56,355 nt of DNA from Candidatus Helarchaeota archaeon (GCA_013375455.1 JABXJT010000027.1:1-56355), one strand, 5' to 3'. Numbered from the stretch's first letter, positions 8,600 to 17,619 are shown. Notes: generated by a model not told the origin, from the sequence alone. Program-made: numbers and translations.

Positions 8600-9289
8600 T
8601 TAAGCATGGCGAATTTTTTCTAATTCAGATATTTTAACAGCGAGTTCTTGTCGAAGATCTTGCAGTTCGTTTTCTTTTTTCCGAATTTTATCATGTTTTT
8701 TATAAACATCTTGATTTTCATCGAATACTTCTTTTTCTTGTTTTAGATAATCCTGTTGAGTTTTCTTAACTTTATCTTGGGCAGCTTGGATTTTTTCTGC
8801 AATCTTATCTTCTTGGCGAACCTTCAGGGTTTCGAGAGCTTTAACGTACTCTAATTGCTTCTTCGCCAATTTTTCTCGTTCTTTTACGACATCCATCTTC
8901 TCTTTCGCGAGTTTTTCTTGTTCTTTGGCAATTTCTAGTTCCTTTTCAGCAATTTTTTCATTGATTTTAGCGATTTCTGTTTGAATTTCTGCAACCCTTT
9001 CATTATGAACTGCCTCTGCCTTTTCTCTTTTTAACTCACCTTCTGCAAATTCCAGAGTGCCATCTTCATGAATTTTCTCCTTTCTTTCAACCAACTTCCT
9101 GGTCTTTTCGGCTAATTCTTCTCTGAGCTTTGCTAATTCGACTTCCTTCTCCTTGAGCTTATCTCTTGCCTTAGCTTGTGCGATCCAACCTTTTGCAAGC
9201 GATTCCAGGGCTTTTGCGGCTTCCAATTCTTCTTGGGCAAGTTTAAGATTCTCATTAGCTGCGCTCTTTACTTTCTCCATTTCTTCCAT
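8600..9289 (-). CDS. Coiled-coil protein
   Basis: Almost all 229 residues form one continuous Lys/Glu/Ala-rich heptad region (for example KLAKEKMDVVKEREKLAKKQ). There is no signal peptide, membrane segment or recognisable catalytic domain. The start ATG at 9289 follows GAGGT with six bases between. Low-complexity coiled coils cannot be assigned to a family by reading; a cytoskeletal or scaffold role is possible but unproven. Confidence 0.8.
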   Translation of the reverse strand: MEEMEKVKSAANENLKLAQEELEAAKALESLAKGWIAQAKARDKLKEKEVELAKLREELAEKTRKLVERKEKIHEDGTLEFAEGELKREKAEAVHNERVAEIQTEIAKINEKIAEKELEIAKEQEKLAKEKMDVVKEREKLAKKQLEYVKALETLKVRQEDKIAEKIQAAQDKVKKTQQDYLKQEKEVFDENQDVYKKHDKIRKKENELQDLRQELAVKISELEKIRHA

Positions 9290-9473
9290 TTTTATACCTC
9301 TAATTTTAGCTGTTGTAAATCGTGAATAATTTTTTGCATCTAATGATTAATAAATTGTTACGTCATTCTTTTTTCATCATTTTTTAGGTTCTAATAATTA
9401 GGGCGATGATTTAATGAATTTGAAAATAAAAATAGGGGAAAATTTGTTTCATCAAATAAAAAAAGAGGGAGGG

Positions 9474-9659
9474 TTATTTCTCCCAGAGGGAGACTATTTT
9501 GTCAATGTTGATAAAAGTCAATTTTCCTTCAACTTGAAGCGTTAGCACCTTATCAGCACATGCAATGACTTTGCCACGATATATGTCGGATTGACCACAA
9601 TAGACTTCGATTTCCTTTTTATACATATGCTCAGAAATAAACTTGTCCATCTCTATCAA
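9474..9659 (-). CDS. Small Sm-like beta-barrel protein
   Basis: This 61-aa protein has an alternating-strand pattern (KEIEVYCGQSDIYRGKVIAC, VLTLQVEGKLTFINIDKI) resembling the short Sm-fold or ferredoxin-like barrel proteins common in archaea. The short loops and IDKI-V-SLWE end fit an Sm2-like segment, but the classical Sm1/Sm2 RNA-binding residues are not evident. The start may be TTG at 9659 (AGGA upstream) or ATG at 9650. RNA or nucleotide binding is an inference. Confidence 0.7.
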   Translation of the reverse strand: MIEMDKFISEHMYKKEIEVYCGQSDIYRGKVIACADKVLTLQVEGKLTFINIDKIVSLWEK

Positions 9660-9783
9660 CCACTTATTCCTAAATAATCAATCTACTGATTAAATAAAGG
9701 ATTTTTCACTATATAAAAATTACAGGTAGTAGTACAGATCGTACTATGGTTTTAAGGGTAGTACAAATTATCCTAATCATAAA

Positions 9784-10671
9784 TTAGGTTAAATTAAGAA
9801 CATCACCTTGGATTCCCCATTGTTGTAAAATTTTATCAGCTTCGGTGATGATTTGTGCAATACGCTCTTTCACAGGGACTATCTCATCAATTAAGCTTAC
9901 CGCCATCGATGGAACGGGCGAATCCTTTAGGGAAAGATGAAAAATTTTCTTGTGGAATTCTTCATCATCATAACCTTTAATCTCAACGAGCTTTCTTTGC
10001 TTGAAATTTTTAGAAATAGGGCATTCAGTTGTAGCCATCAATAAAGTTCCGAAACAGACAGCCGCCGCCCCCATCATCAAGGCTGAAAGAAAGCCTCGGG
10101 CATCTGCAATTCCGCCAGCTGCAATTAAAGGGACCTCTAATAGCTTTTTTGCCACGGTCATATTGATGAGTGTCGTGTTTTGAATGGGATTTTTAAACCC
10201 AGTTCCTTCAATTCCAACAATGACGACCAAATCAGCGCCATGTCGTTCAGCCGCAGCAGCGTGGTGAAGGGTGGCGCATTTATGAATCCAATAGCAGCCT
10301 GCTTCATGCAATCTATCACCAATTCTTTTAGCTTTATAAGCACTTGTCGTCATCGTCTTTATGCCGAAATCAATAGCGGCTTCAACATAGGGCATAAAAT
10401 CATCTTCATGCATAAAATGGCGGAAGCGCTCACCAGGGGGGCCCACACTGAAATTGACCCCAAATGGTTTTGAAGTCAGGGACTGCATTTTTTCGAGTTC
10501 GGCCTTAAATTTTTGGACGGTCTTAAAGTTATGAGTGGTTATTATTCCAAAACAGTCTGCTTCGGAGACAGGGGCCGCAAAGTTTGCTTTACCGAGACCG
10601 GCAAAGGCGCCCATTACAATGGGGTATTTGACACCTGTCATTTCTGTAAATGGAGTCTTATATTTAACCAA
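9784..10671 (-). CDS. Nitronate monooxygenase / FabK-like flavin oxidoreductase
   Basis: This 295-aa TIM-barrel FMN enzyme is of the 2-nitropropane dioxygenase family. Evidence is the N-terminal YPIVMGAFAGL, the KPFGVNFSVG strand, HHAAAAERHGAD, and the FMN phosphate loop PLIAAGGIADARGF followed by MMGAAAVCFGTLLMAT. The family's usual E-x-x-x-GGH loop reads VGIEGTGFKNP here, so the catalytic His of classical nitronate monooxygenases seems absent and the substrate may differ. The start is TTG at 10671, with AGGTGA four bases upstream. It is divergent from the HEAT-repeat gene. Confidence 0.85.
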   Translation of the reverse strand: MVKYKTPFTEMTGVKYPIVMGAFAGLGKANFAAPVSEADCFGIITTHNFKTVQKFKAELEKMQSLTSKPFGVNFSVGPPGERFRHFMHEDDFMPYVEAAIDFGIKTMTTSAYKAKRIGDRLHEAGCYWIHKCATLHHAAAAERHGADLVVIVGIEGTGFKNPIQNTTLINMTVAKKLLEVPLIAAGGIADARGFLSALMMGAAAVCFGTLLMATTECPISKNFKQRKLVEIKGYDDEEFHKKIFHLSLKDSPVPSMAVSLIDEIVPVKERIAQIITEADKILQQWGIQGDVLNLT

Positions 10672-10803
10672 AGAATCACCTATTTGATGAATCCCATATC
10701 GAAAGAATTTATTTAAATTGATTGATATTATTTTATGTAATCTATAGAAGGGTTAAATTGTTAAAATATGAGTTGAATTGAGATAAAGTTGAATTGATTT
10801 TTA

Positions 10804-12459
10804 TTGGTTAAGCAAAAAATGTGGGTAAGCGATTGTCTACAAGGAAAATACAAAGGATTGGAAAAGGCAGCACGGATCTATACTGCATCATTGGAGCAAC
10901 CCATGTATTTTAGGTTAGTTATTCTTGAATTAATGGAGAACTTGACGAGTGGGGATCAGGTTGTTCGCAAAAATAGTCTGTGGATGCTAACTCAAGTCGT
11001 GGATGAACAACGTGATTATATGTTCATGTCACCCACTATCCAAATTCTTATCAGTTCGCTTGGGGAAAAGAATCAAGCCATTCGATACTACTCTTTAAAA
11101 ATTATCAACCAAATTGCAAGCACCTATTACGACCAATTCAAAGGAGCACTTCCTCAGATCGTGAATAACTTAAAGGATTCCTCGTCCAAAATTAAAATGG
11201 TAACCGCAGCCATCATAACACAATTTATAGAGGCAGATTCCAATGCAATGGAATCGGCAATTGGGCTCCTGGTACAAGCATTAAAAGATAAGGAGTTAGA
11301 AATTCGTGAAATGGCAATAAAAGCCCTCCTCCGCGTTGATCAACACGTCGATAAAGTCGTGCAAGCTATTCTGGAGTTATTTCAAGACGAAGATTTCCGT
11401 TCAAGGATGATAAGGCATATTCTTGAATTTATTAAACGAAAACCAGAGAGCGTTGTTGATGCGCTTCGCATAACGATCAAAAATAAAGATGAAAACATCA
11501 GGGAGAATTCTATCATTTTTATGCACCAAATATCTGAATCAAAACATATCTATGAGCTTTCCAGAGCGGTTCCAGAGCTTCTTAATGCTTTAAATGATAA
11601 AAATAAACTCGTGCATCGTACAGCGACAAGAATTTTATATTTAATTTCAAAACAGAACCCACAATCGCTATATCGAGGGAAGAAACAATTTATTCAACTT
11701 TTAAAAATAAAAAATAAGCAATTAATCACTTATTTTATCTATATTTTGGTTCAATTAATCAAGCATTTTCCAGATGACTTATCTGATCAGGTAGAACCGC
11801 TGATAAAGATCTTAGAGAATAGTCGTGAATGGGAAGATGTTGAGCCCGAGACGGAGATTATTAACATCATTTCACTATGCACGCTCGCACGATTAAACAA
11901 TGAATTTGCCTACGCATTAAATCTCGCCCAAGATTGTGTTAGGAAATTTGGTTTAGATAGAAATATCTATGAATTATACCTTTTTATTGGTCATACGCAT
12001 TATTATTTAGGCAACTACTCAGATTCAATTCAAGCTTATCTGAAAGCCGAAACTGCTCATAAGAGAGACGATTATTACACTGCAACTATTGCGAGTATCA
12101 TGATTGCATTCAATTTTGCATTGTTAAGAACTTTCAATAGTTGTTTAGATTATATGAAAGACGCGGAAAAATATTACGAAATCGCAGAAGATCGAATATC
12201 ATTGCGGAAATTTCAAGAACTTCAAACTCTGATGGATTTTATTAAAGCGCTATGCAATCACGATTTTGAATCGGCTGAATCCACGCTTAAATTTTATCAG
12301 AACTTCGTTCCGGCACGCCATCCTCTTGAGCGAAAATTTCAATTAATTGATTTGAAAAATGTCAGAAAAGTGAAAAAATTTTATTTAGAAACAAGGGAAT
12401 TTCTCGAGGACCTTAAAAAAGATGAATTTGGGGAAGAACCGGAAACATTGAACGAATAA
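10804..12459 (+). CDS. HEAT/ARM-repeat protein with C-terminal TPR-like segment
   Basis: This 551-aa soluble alpha-solenoid has at least seven HEAT-type helix pairs in residues about 30-340 (for example IRYYSLKIINQIAS, IREMAIKALLRVDQ, VHRTATRILYLISK). A TPR-like stretch follows (about 390-480, ELYLFIGHTHYYLGNYSDSI). Such solenoids bind proteins; the architecture recalls eukaryotic adaptor/condensin-type scaffolds, but no specific family can be claimed. The start is TTG 10804 or ATG 10819, with no clear Shine-Dalgarno for either. No enzymatic domain is present. Confidence 0.85.
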   Translation: MVKQKMWVSDCLQGKYKGLEKAARIYTASLEQPMYFRLVILELMENLTSGDQVVRKNSLWMLTQVVDEQRDYMFMSPTIQILISSLGEKNQAIRYYSLKIINQIASTYYDQFKGALPQIVNNLKDSSSKIKMVTAAIITQFIEADSNAMESAIGLLVQALKDKELEIREMAIKALLRVDQHVDKVVQAILELFQDEDFRSRMIRHILEFIKRKPESVVDALRITIKNKDENIRENSIIFMHQISESKHIYELSRAVPELLNALNDKNKLVHRTATRILYLISKQNPQSLYRGKKQFIQLLKIKNKQLITYFIYILVQLIKHFPDDLSDQVEPLIKILENSREWEDVEPETEIINIISLCTLARLNNEFAYALNLAQDCVRKFGLDRNIYELYLFIGHTHYYLGNYSDSIQAYLKAETAHKRDDYYTATIASIMIAFNFALLRTFNSCLDYMKDAEKYYEIAEDRISLRKFQELQTLMDFIKALCNHDFESAESTLKFYQNFVPARHPLERKFQLIDLKNVRKVKKFYLETREFLEDLKKDEFGEEPETLNE

Positions 12460-12487
12460 ATATGAAAATAAGGTAAAAATTAATAAT

Positions 12488-12667
12488 TTAACGCCGTCTT
12501 CTTCTTTCTTTAAATTGGCCTGCCTCATTTCCTTCGACTATCCGATGGATATAATGTTTTCGATTTCGGATCCGAGGAATTTCTTTGATATGAGGTTTAC
12601 TATCAACTTTAGGAGTTTGACTGCGAACTTTTCCCGCTTTTGTGAGACTGCCATGAGATCCAGGCAC
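12488..12667 (-). CDS. rps30e: Small ribosomal subunit protein eS30
   Basis: This 59-aa protein has the conserved eS30 core HGSLTKAGKVRSQTPKV, followed by a basic RIRNRKHYIHRIV segment and an Arg-rich tail. It binds the 30S shoulder near the decoding centre. The start is GTG at 12667: it gives MPGSHGSL, matching archaeal eS30 N-termini (MPTHGSL), and has GGAAGTGA suitably upstream; the GTG at 12676 is too close to that motif. In eukaryotes this protein is fused to a ubiquitin-like domain (FAU); here it stands alone, as usual in archaea. Confidence 0.95.
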   Translation of the reverse strand: MPGSHGSLTKAGKVRSQTPKVDSKPHIKEIPRIRNRKHYIHRIVEGNEAGQFKERRRRR

Positions 12668-12814
12668 GATAATCACTTCCTTTTTTAAATTAGATGATGG
12701 ATGTATTTAAATTTTTGGCTATTTTACTCAAAGAAATGTAAGTTTTTTCCCCCACCGTAAAAATAAGAAAAGAAAAAAAGATAGAGTTCTAAAAATAAAC
12801 TCTTAATTGTTTGT

Positions 12815-13102
12815 TTATATTAATTTCAATACGATATCAATGGTCGAAACGCTGAATTTACCCTGATCTTCTCGTTCTAAAACTTCTGTGCCAGTTTCAA
12901 TTTTTTTTAATTCGATTTTATCTTTCATGAACCGATTTCTCAGGATTTCTGCTACATCTACTGCGCGTGATATTGCTTTACCGCGCGCTTTGAGTGTTAC
13001 TTCTTTGAATCCTGATTGAATGACTGTAAGACATGCCATTACGTAGTTCATCGCAGTTTTTTGACCAATAAAGACGATATCATCCTTCTTCCTATCAGAC
13101 AT
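12815..13102 (-). CDS. albA: DNA/RNA-binding protein Alba
   Basis: This 95-aa protein has the Alba signature: VFIGQKTAMNYVMACL (Lys and Asn of the nucleic-acid groove), then VTLKARGKAISRAVDVAEILRNRF and a strand IDIVLKL. Alba coats chromatin and RNA in archaea as dimers. The start is the ATG at 13102 (MSDRKKDD), with GTGA upstream; a GTG four codons earlier is less likely. A strong TATA box lies about 50 bases upstream. Confidence 0.95.
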   Translation of the reverse strand: MSDRKKDDIVFIGQKTAMNYVMACLTVIQSGFKEVTLKARGKAISRAVDVAEILRNRFMKDKIELKKIETGTEVLEREDQGKFSVSTIDIVLKLI

Positions 13103-13150
13103 ACTGGTTATCACTTCGTTTGCAATGGTTTATGTAAAGTTGGAGATTGG

Positions 13151-13158
13151 TTATAAAA
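13151..13158 (-). promoter_or_regulatory. TATA box of the Alba gene
   Basis: On the minus strand the sequence reads TTTTTATAA, a typical archaeal TATA element. It lies about 50 bases before the Alba ATG, so transcription would start with a leader of about 25 nt. This is consistent with a strong promoter for an abundant chromatin protein (inference). Confidence 0.45.
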
Positions 13159-13191
13159 ACTTTTTTACCATGAGTGCCGCATGAAAGGAAT

Positions 13192-14175
13192 TTAAAAAGA
13201 GGAAAGTACAGATGGATTTGCTACTTTAATTTTATCGTACTTTTTATTCAAGCCATAAATTAGGTTATCTACTGCAAGATCTGCCATTTTTACCCGGGTT
13301 TCCAGTGTGGCGCTACCCAAATGGGGTGTAAGAACGACATTTGGGAGTTTAAAAAGCTCTCGATTTCTGGTGGGTTCCTCTTGATAGACATCAAGTCCCG
13401 CACCCTTTATTTGAGATTTTAACGCTTGAACAAGGGCTCTTTCATCTACTATTCCTCCCCGGGCTGTATTGATTAGGATGGCATTAGATTTCATTAAGTT
13501 CAATTGGTCCGTGCCAAGCATTTTCTCAGTTTCAGAGGTAAGGGGAACGTGGATTGAAACGAAATCGGATTCAGCCAGTAGATCTCCTAAGGGTTTATAT
13601 TCAATACCTAAACGCGATTCGATATTTAGTTTTCTCGTACGACTAAAATATAAAACCTTCATGTTGAATGCGAGTGCGCGCTTTGCAACTGCGAGCCCGA
13701 TGCGTCCGAGACCAATTATGCCAATGATTTTACGGTGCACGTCCGTCCCTAACATGAAAGTAGGTTCCCATCCCGTCCATTGCTCGGAACGAGTTAGTTG
13801 ATCGCCCTCAACCACTCGGCGAGCCGTGGTCAGCAACAGAGCCCACGCGAGATCGGCAGTAGATTCAGTCAGCACGTCAGGTGTATGGGCAATAATAATG
13901 GATTTCTGGGTTGCATATTCGACATCAATGTTATTAAAACCTACAGCATAGTTACTAATGATGCGCATATTAGGCCCGGCAGCATCAATTACTTCAGGCG
14001 TGATTTTATCACTTAGCATCGTAAGTAATCCATCACAATCCCGAACATTCTTTAGTAGCGTTTTATGCGAGGGAGGGCCGGGACCCGGATGCACGTTTAC
14101 ATTAGCAATTACTGACAAGCGGTCGAGTCCTGTTCCCGGGATGCTTCGTGTTACATAAACCCGTTTCTCGTGCAA
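13192..14175 (-). CDS. D-isomer 2-hydroxyacid dehydrogenase (glyoxylate/hydroxypyruvate reductase-like)
   Basis: This 327-aa protein is typical in length for the family. It has the NAD(P) Rossmann motif IGIIGLGRIGLAVAKRA followed by FSRTRK; the Arg residues after the second strand suggest NADP(H) preference. The catalytic triad Arg (NTARGG), Glu (DVYQEEP) and His (TPHLGSAT) is complete. It would reduce glyoxylate, hydroxypyruvate or a related 2-oxoacid. The start is TTG at 14175; GAGTGGTG lies upstream and no in-frame ATG occurs nearby. The next gene upstream ends its frame 23 bases away, so the two may be co-transcribed. Confidence 0.92.
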   Translation of the reverse strand: MHEKRVYVTRSIPGTGLDRLSVIANVNVHPGPGPPSHKTLLKNVRDCDGLLTMLSDKITPEVIDAAGPNMRIISNYAVGFNNIDVEYATQKSIIIAHTPDVLTESTADLAWALLLTTARRVVEGDQLTRSEQWTGWEPTFMLGTDVHRKIIGIIGLGRIGLAVAKRALAFNMKVLYFSRTRKLNIESRLGIEYKPLGDLLAESDFVSIHVPLTSETEKMLGTDQLNLMKSNAILINTARGGIVDERALVQALKSQIKGAGLDVYQEEPTRNRELFKLPNVVLTPHLGSATLETRVKMADLAVDNLIYGLNKKYDKIKVANPSVLSSF

Positions 14176-14197
14176 GAAATGGCACCACTCAATCAGG

Positions 14198-14449
14198 TCA
14201 TGGGATGGATCGCAATTTTTTATAAATTTTTACGAGATTTTCATTTAACTCTTCTACTTGATCAACCAACTTTGACATCAAGCAGAAATTACAGTATTGA
14301 ACGGAATAATCTGATTCAAGGGCCTTCCCAGGCGTGGTTTTGCTCCACTCATCAGGTTCATACGCCGTTAATCGTTCAATTACCTTTTCGGAACACGCAC
14401 CACGTCTATTCCAAATACATGCTTTTTTCATCTTTTTCTTAGATGACAT
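14198..14449 (-). CDS. Small basic protein with four Cys, possible zinc site
   Basis: This 83-aa protein starts at ATG 14449 with AGGTGA upstream. Cys residues occur in the order KACIW, RRGACSEK, then YCNFCLM; the two pairs could bind one zinc or an Fe-S cluster. The C-terminal 25 residues form an amphipathic helix (VDQVEELNENLVKIYKKL). The family is not recognised. It lies in the minus-strand run leading from the RING-like membrane protein to the hydroxyacid dehydrogenase. Confidence 0.7.
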   Translation of the reverse strand: MSSKKKMKKACIWNRRGACSEKVIERLTAYEPDEWSKTTPGKALESDYSVQYCNFCLMSKLVDQVEELNENLVKIYKKLRSIP

Positions 14450-14592
14450 GATTCTCACCTTGAGTTTTCTAAAAAATAGTGGAGTTGATTTAGATTTTAA
14501 AAGTTGCTTTAAACGAATTGAATTTTAAAATTCAAGAATTGGATTTTAGGAAACAGAAGGGAACAGTGAGGAAACAGGGTTGTAACAGGATA

Positions 14593-14946
14593 CTAAAGAC
14601 GCTGATGAGATAATTCCTCAATTTTTACGTTTTTTGTGCGAAGTTTCTCTTCGAGTATAAGCAGCCTATCTTTATATTTTTTGATCAATAAAATAAATTG
14701 AGGTGCTACCACGTTCTGGAAGTGATTTAATTGAGATTTCTTCTCTTTAATTAGTTTAATGAGATCTTCTTTTGGAAGAGTTTCGTATTTAATTGGGACT
14801 GCTTCGGTTTGGGATTTCACTTCTATTTTTTTTTCAATCTTTTCTGCTAGGTCCAACGCGCCTTCAATTTCATCTTCACACAATCCCATTTGGCGCAATA
14901 AATTTTTCATCAGATCCGGATCTTCGGATTCTTTTTTGTTCGCCAC
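14593..14946 (-). CDS. Short coiled-coil protein
   Basis: This 117-aa protein starts at GTG 14946. The sequence before it (AAGGTGAGAAC) is almost identical to that before the next downstream gene, which argues for this start over an ORF start 14 codons earlier. It has an acidic N-terminal half with a helical CEDEIEGALDLAEKIEKK segment and a C-terminal Lys/Leu coiled coil (LLIKKYKDRLLILEEKL). No known domain is recognised. It may be a partner of the other small helical proteins of this cluster. Confidence 0.7.
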   Translation of the reverse strand: MANKKESEDPDLMKNLLRQMGLCEDEIEGALDLAEKIEKKIEVKSQTEAVPIKYETLPKEDLIKLIKEKKSQLNHFQNVVAPQFILLIKKYKDRLLILEEKLRTKNVKIEELSHQRL

Positions 14947-15014
14947 GTTCTCACCTTCAGAGCATTGCTTGAATGCAACCAATCTCAATTAAATAATTAC
15001 ACGATTCTCAATTA

Positions 15015-15653
15015 TTAAATATCTCGTTTTTTTAAGCGCCGAATAGAGTCCATTTCGTTTAATTCTATAAGATAAAGTTCGATATAACTCTCCATTCGTA
15101 AATGCGTACGATCAAATCCAAGTAAATTAAGTGAATTCCAAAGGAGGGAGTCCATTTGTTCGGGAGGGTATTCGTGTTCAGTTTCAATCGTTGCTTGTAA
15201 ATAACTGCCAATTTTCTTTTTTGGGCGGTTAATGGCCTGGGCTTCTATGAATTTATCAAATTCGAATTCTACTTTATCTAAACGCCATCGGTCTCGATAT
15301 TTGATAAGCCACGCTAATCTCCGAAAACCAAGGCGCTTTAATACAATTTCAAGGGAGTGAGCATTTTCTGCTGAGAGGAGCGGGATAGATATATCTTCAC
15401 GAACTTCATAGTGCGTTCCCTCTCGACTACTCTTCCAAGAGAACTCCCCTGCCTTAAATTCGTGCGTATTAATATTTTCTACGATGCGGATGCGTAGTAA
15501 CTCATCTTTTTTTGTTAATCGATAATCCAAATCATAGTAAGTATCTCGTTGTAAAATTTGTTTAAGGAGTACGGCTCCATTCTTTTGGAGTTTTTGTAGA
15601 AGGTCGTCTTCATTTTCCACGAAAACTTTTGCTTCGTATTCTCGGAATGGCAT
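15015..15653 (-). CDS. CYTH-domain phosphatase / CyaB-like protein
   Basis: This 212-aa protein of the CYTH (triphosphate tunnel) superfamily begins MPFREYEAKVFV, which gives the family's ExExK motif. DTYYDL, LLRIRIVEN, FSWKSSREGTHYEVRED and KYRDRWRLDKVEFEFD supply the alternating acidic and basic tunnel residues. Family members hydrolyse thiamine or inorganic triphosphate or cyclise ATP; archaeal ones are mostly triphosphatases, so that is the likelier activity. The start is ATG 15653 with GGATAA upstream, 12 bases after the RING-like gene stops, so the two are probably co-transcribed. Confidence 0.88.
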   Translation of the reverse strand: MPFREYEAKVFVENEDDLLQKLQKNGAVLLKQILQRDTYYDLDYRLTKKDELLRIRIVENINTHEFKAGEFSWKSSREGTHYEVREDISIPLLSAENAHSLEIVLKRLGFRRLAWLIKYRDRWRLDKVEFEFDKFIEAQAINRPKKKIGSYLQATIETEHEYPPEQMDSLLWNSLNLLGFDRTHLRMESYIELYLIELNEMDSIRRLKKRDI

Positions 15654-15665
15654 AGTTATCCTATT

Positions 15666-16640
15666 TCAATCAAAAGAAATATTTTTTTTGCATATGGGAC
15701 AGGAACCCTTGACATGAACCCATTCACGAAAGTGGGTACGATGCCCAACTGCACCACACTCAGTACAGGTTTCTATCTCATCGTCGTCATCAATTACGAG
15801 GTTGCAAACCACGCATTTTGGCAATTCATAGCCACAATTAGAGCAGATAATTTGTGTTTTATCAATTTTTGAGCCGCATTGAGGACACGGGATGAGTTCC
15901 ATTGTGTCAACCGGGAGTGGTTCCGAAGGGGGAGGTGTCGGAGGGGGTGCCACTATTGAAGGAGGAACCAAGGCTGGGGAAGGAGCAGGCTGAGGAGGGG
16001 GGCTAGGTTCTGGGGGTATGGTTGGCAGCGGAACTGGTCTCCGACGAGCTCGCCGACTTCTATAATGTTTATAATCTCTTTTTAATGCCGTTATAATTAT
16101 GAATAATGATAATCCCGTACAAATAGCCATTATTATCATTAAGTTATTCTGAAAGTTGAAAAAGGTTTCTTCTTGATCTGTTCCTATAGTTAATTCCGCT
16201 AAACGTTCAGTTCGTTCTTCGTGTACATCCATGCCCCAGAGTATCTCGATATAAAGACGTCTAGATTGTGGATGAGGGTAAGTTGCATTAAAACTAATTA
16301 TAATTGTGGTAACATTTCCTGTAAGCACGGTAAGGTTTTTATCCCAGTACCGACTGACTAAGGTGATATCTCCCCCAACTGCAACGTCCGCCCTGATTCG
16401 GACCTCGAAATAAAGATTGACCAAATCATAGGCTCCTGCCCCCGTATTATCAATGATAATATGTGCATAAGTAAGTGTATTATTGGGTAACTGGGTGTAA
16501 TGGGCGGTTCCCCCAGGGAAAGTGGTATAAAAACTCGTCACTTTCGCGTTATACATTCTAATTGGCGATACGAGTAATATTAACGCCGTCAGGAAGGTGA
16601 AAAAGAAAATCAGGACGATTAAGTATCTCCCGCTCTGCAT
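15666..16640 (-). CDS. Two-span membrane protein with zinc ribbon and RING/PHD-like finger
   Basis: This 324-aa protein has a signal anchor (residues 7-25) and an outside beta-rich domain (about 30-160). A second TM helix (167-185) is followed by a basic stop-transfer sequence (RSRRARRR) and a Pro-rich linker (200-245). Two metal modules follow: a zinc ribbon (C252, C255, C266, C269) and a cross-brace-like finger C276-x2-C-x12-C-x2-C-x4-H-x2-H-x10-C317. The last resembles RING-variant/PHD fingers (His replacing a Cys in pair three), with the Trp before CPIC typical of RING-H2. The architecture parallels eukaryotic TM-RING E3 ligases. E3 activity is an inference; a non-enzymatic zinc module is possible. 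Confidence 0.8.
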   Translation of the reverse strand: MQSGRYLIVLIFFFTFLTALILLVSPIRMYNAKVTSFYTTFPGGTAHYTQLPNNTLTYAHIIIDNTGAGAYDLVNLYFEVRIRADVAVGGDITLVSRYWDKNLTVLTGNVTTIIISFNATYPHPQSRRLYIEILWGMDVHEERTERLAELTIGTDQEETFFNFQNNLMIIMAICTGLSLFIIITALKRDYKHYRSRRARRRPVPLPTIPPEPSPPPQPAPSPALVPPSIVAPPPTPPPSEPLPVDTMELIPCPQCGSKIDKTQIICSNCGYELPKCVVCNLVIDDDDEIETCTECGAVGHRTHFREWVHVKGSCPICKKNISFD

Positions 16641-16776
16641 TTTTCCATCTCGTGTTGATTTAGTAAATTTGTCGATAAAAAGTTTGTCATAAACTTCTAA
16701 TACTAAGGAAGGTTGTACTCATAATATAGGTTTTTTGAATACATTTTTACAGTAGACCCTCCAAGAAGCTGGTAGT

Positions 16777-17610
16777 TTGCAATTAAAAAATCTTGATACC
16801 TTGAATATTCCGAGAAAAGCTAATGCGTACATCCGTAGCGTTGTTCAGATACTGGAAAAATACCTTGGGGATCGTTTACTTTCCGTGATCATTTTTGGCT
16901 CAATCGTAAAGGGGTATGCCACGAAAGTTAGTGATGCAGATATCCTTTTCATCGTTTCAGATGATTGTACGAAGAAAGAAATCAAATACATCCACAGGCT
17001 CATCATGGCTTACGAAGTTAAATACAATTATTTAGTTCCTCCCAAAGGAATTATTTCGACAATCCTCTATTGCGTTGATAAATCCACTGGAATGTTTATC
17101 TCTCATTTTGTTACGCGGAAGAAGGATTTCTTGAAGGGCGATTTTGCCAAAACGTTTCAAGTTAATAAATTGATGGCGACTGTTCTGGCTCCGAATGAAA
17201 TCGTTTATGGTAGCGTTCTGTGTCGAGCGAAGGTTTTGTATGGAAAAAATCTAGTAAAAGAGGCGACTTTTCCAAACGTATCAATGATACAACTCCTCAA
17301 GAGTATCTTAATGAATGTCGTCACCAGCATTTTTGCGTTATTTATTTATCCTGTAACCAAACGGGCCACCCTTTATGAGATGGAAACTGCAAAATGGAGT
17401 CTATTAGCGGCTTATTATTATGTCAACCATGATTCCCCACCACTCCCTGTACTTCTCAAGTTCTTCTTAGATCGAAATATTTCTTCCAAATATGTAAAAA
17501 CATGGATCGCCTTGCGAACTAAATACCAACAGGATTACAAATTCGGGCTGCTCACGCCATTAAACATTCTCAAAATTCACATGGCAGTCTTGAAACAGAG
17601 ATATTTCTAA
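16777..17610 (+). CDS. Polymerase-beta-like nucleotidyltransferase
   Basis: This 277-aa protein has the nucleotidyltransferase signature FGSIVKGYATKVSDADIL: Gly-Ser, then two metal-binding Asp. After it comes a helical substrate-binding half (NVVTSIFALFIYPV, YEMETAKWSLLAAYYYV) as in KNTase/HEPN-type proteins. It could transfer NMP to a protein or small molecule; the substrate is unknown and no antitoxin partner is adjacent. The start is TTG at 16777; GGTAG is the only upstream purine motif, so the start is uncertain. It is divergent from the RING-like gene. Confidence 0.8.
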   Translation: MQLKNLDTLNIPRKANAYIRSVVQILEKYLGDRLLSVIIFGSIVKGYATKVSDADILFIVSDDCTKKEIKYIHRLIMAYEVKYNYLVPPKGIISTILYCVDKSTGMFISHFVTRKKDFLKGDFAKTFQVNKLMATVLAPNEIVYGSVLCRAKVLYGKNLVKEATFPNVSMIQLLKSILMNVVTSIFALFIYPVTKRATLYEMETAKWSLLAAYYYVNHDSPPLPVLLKFFLDRNISSKYVKTWIALRTKYQQDYKFGLLTPLNILKIHMAVLKQRYF

Positions 17611-17619
17611 TATTTTTTA

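Noticed and set aside
16777..17610. Toxin-antitoxin nucleotidyltransferase pair
   Set aside because: Only the nucleotidyltransferase is present; no adjacent HEPN or antitoxin gene is visible.
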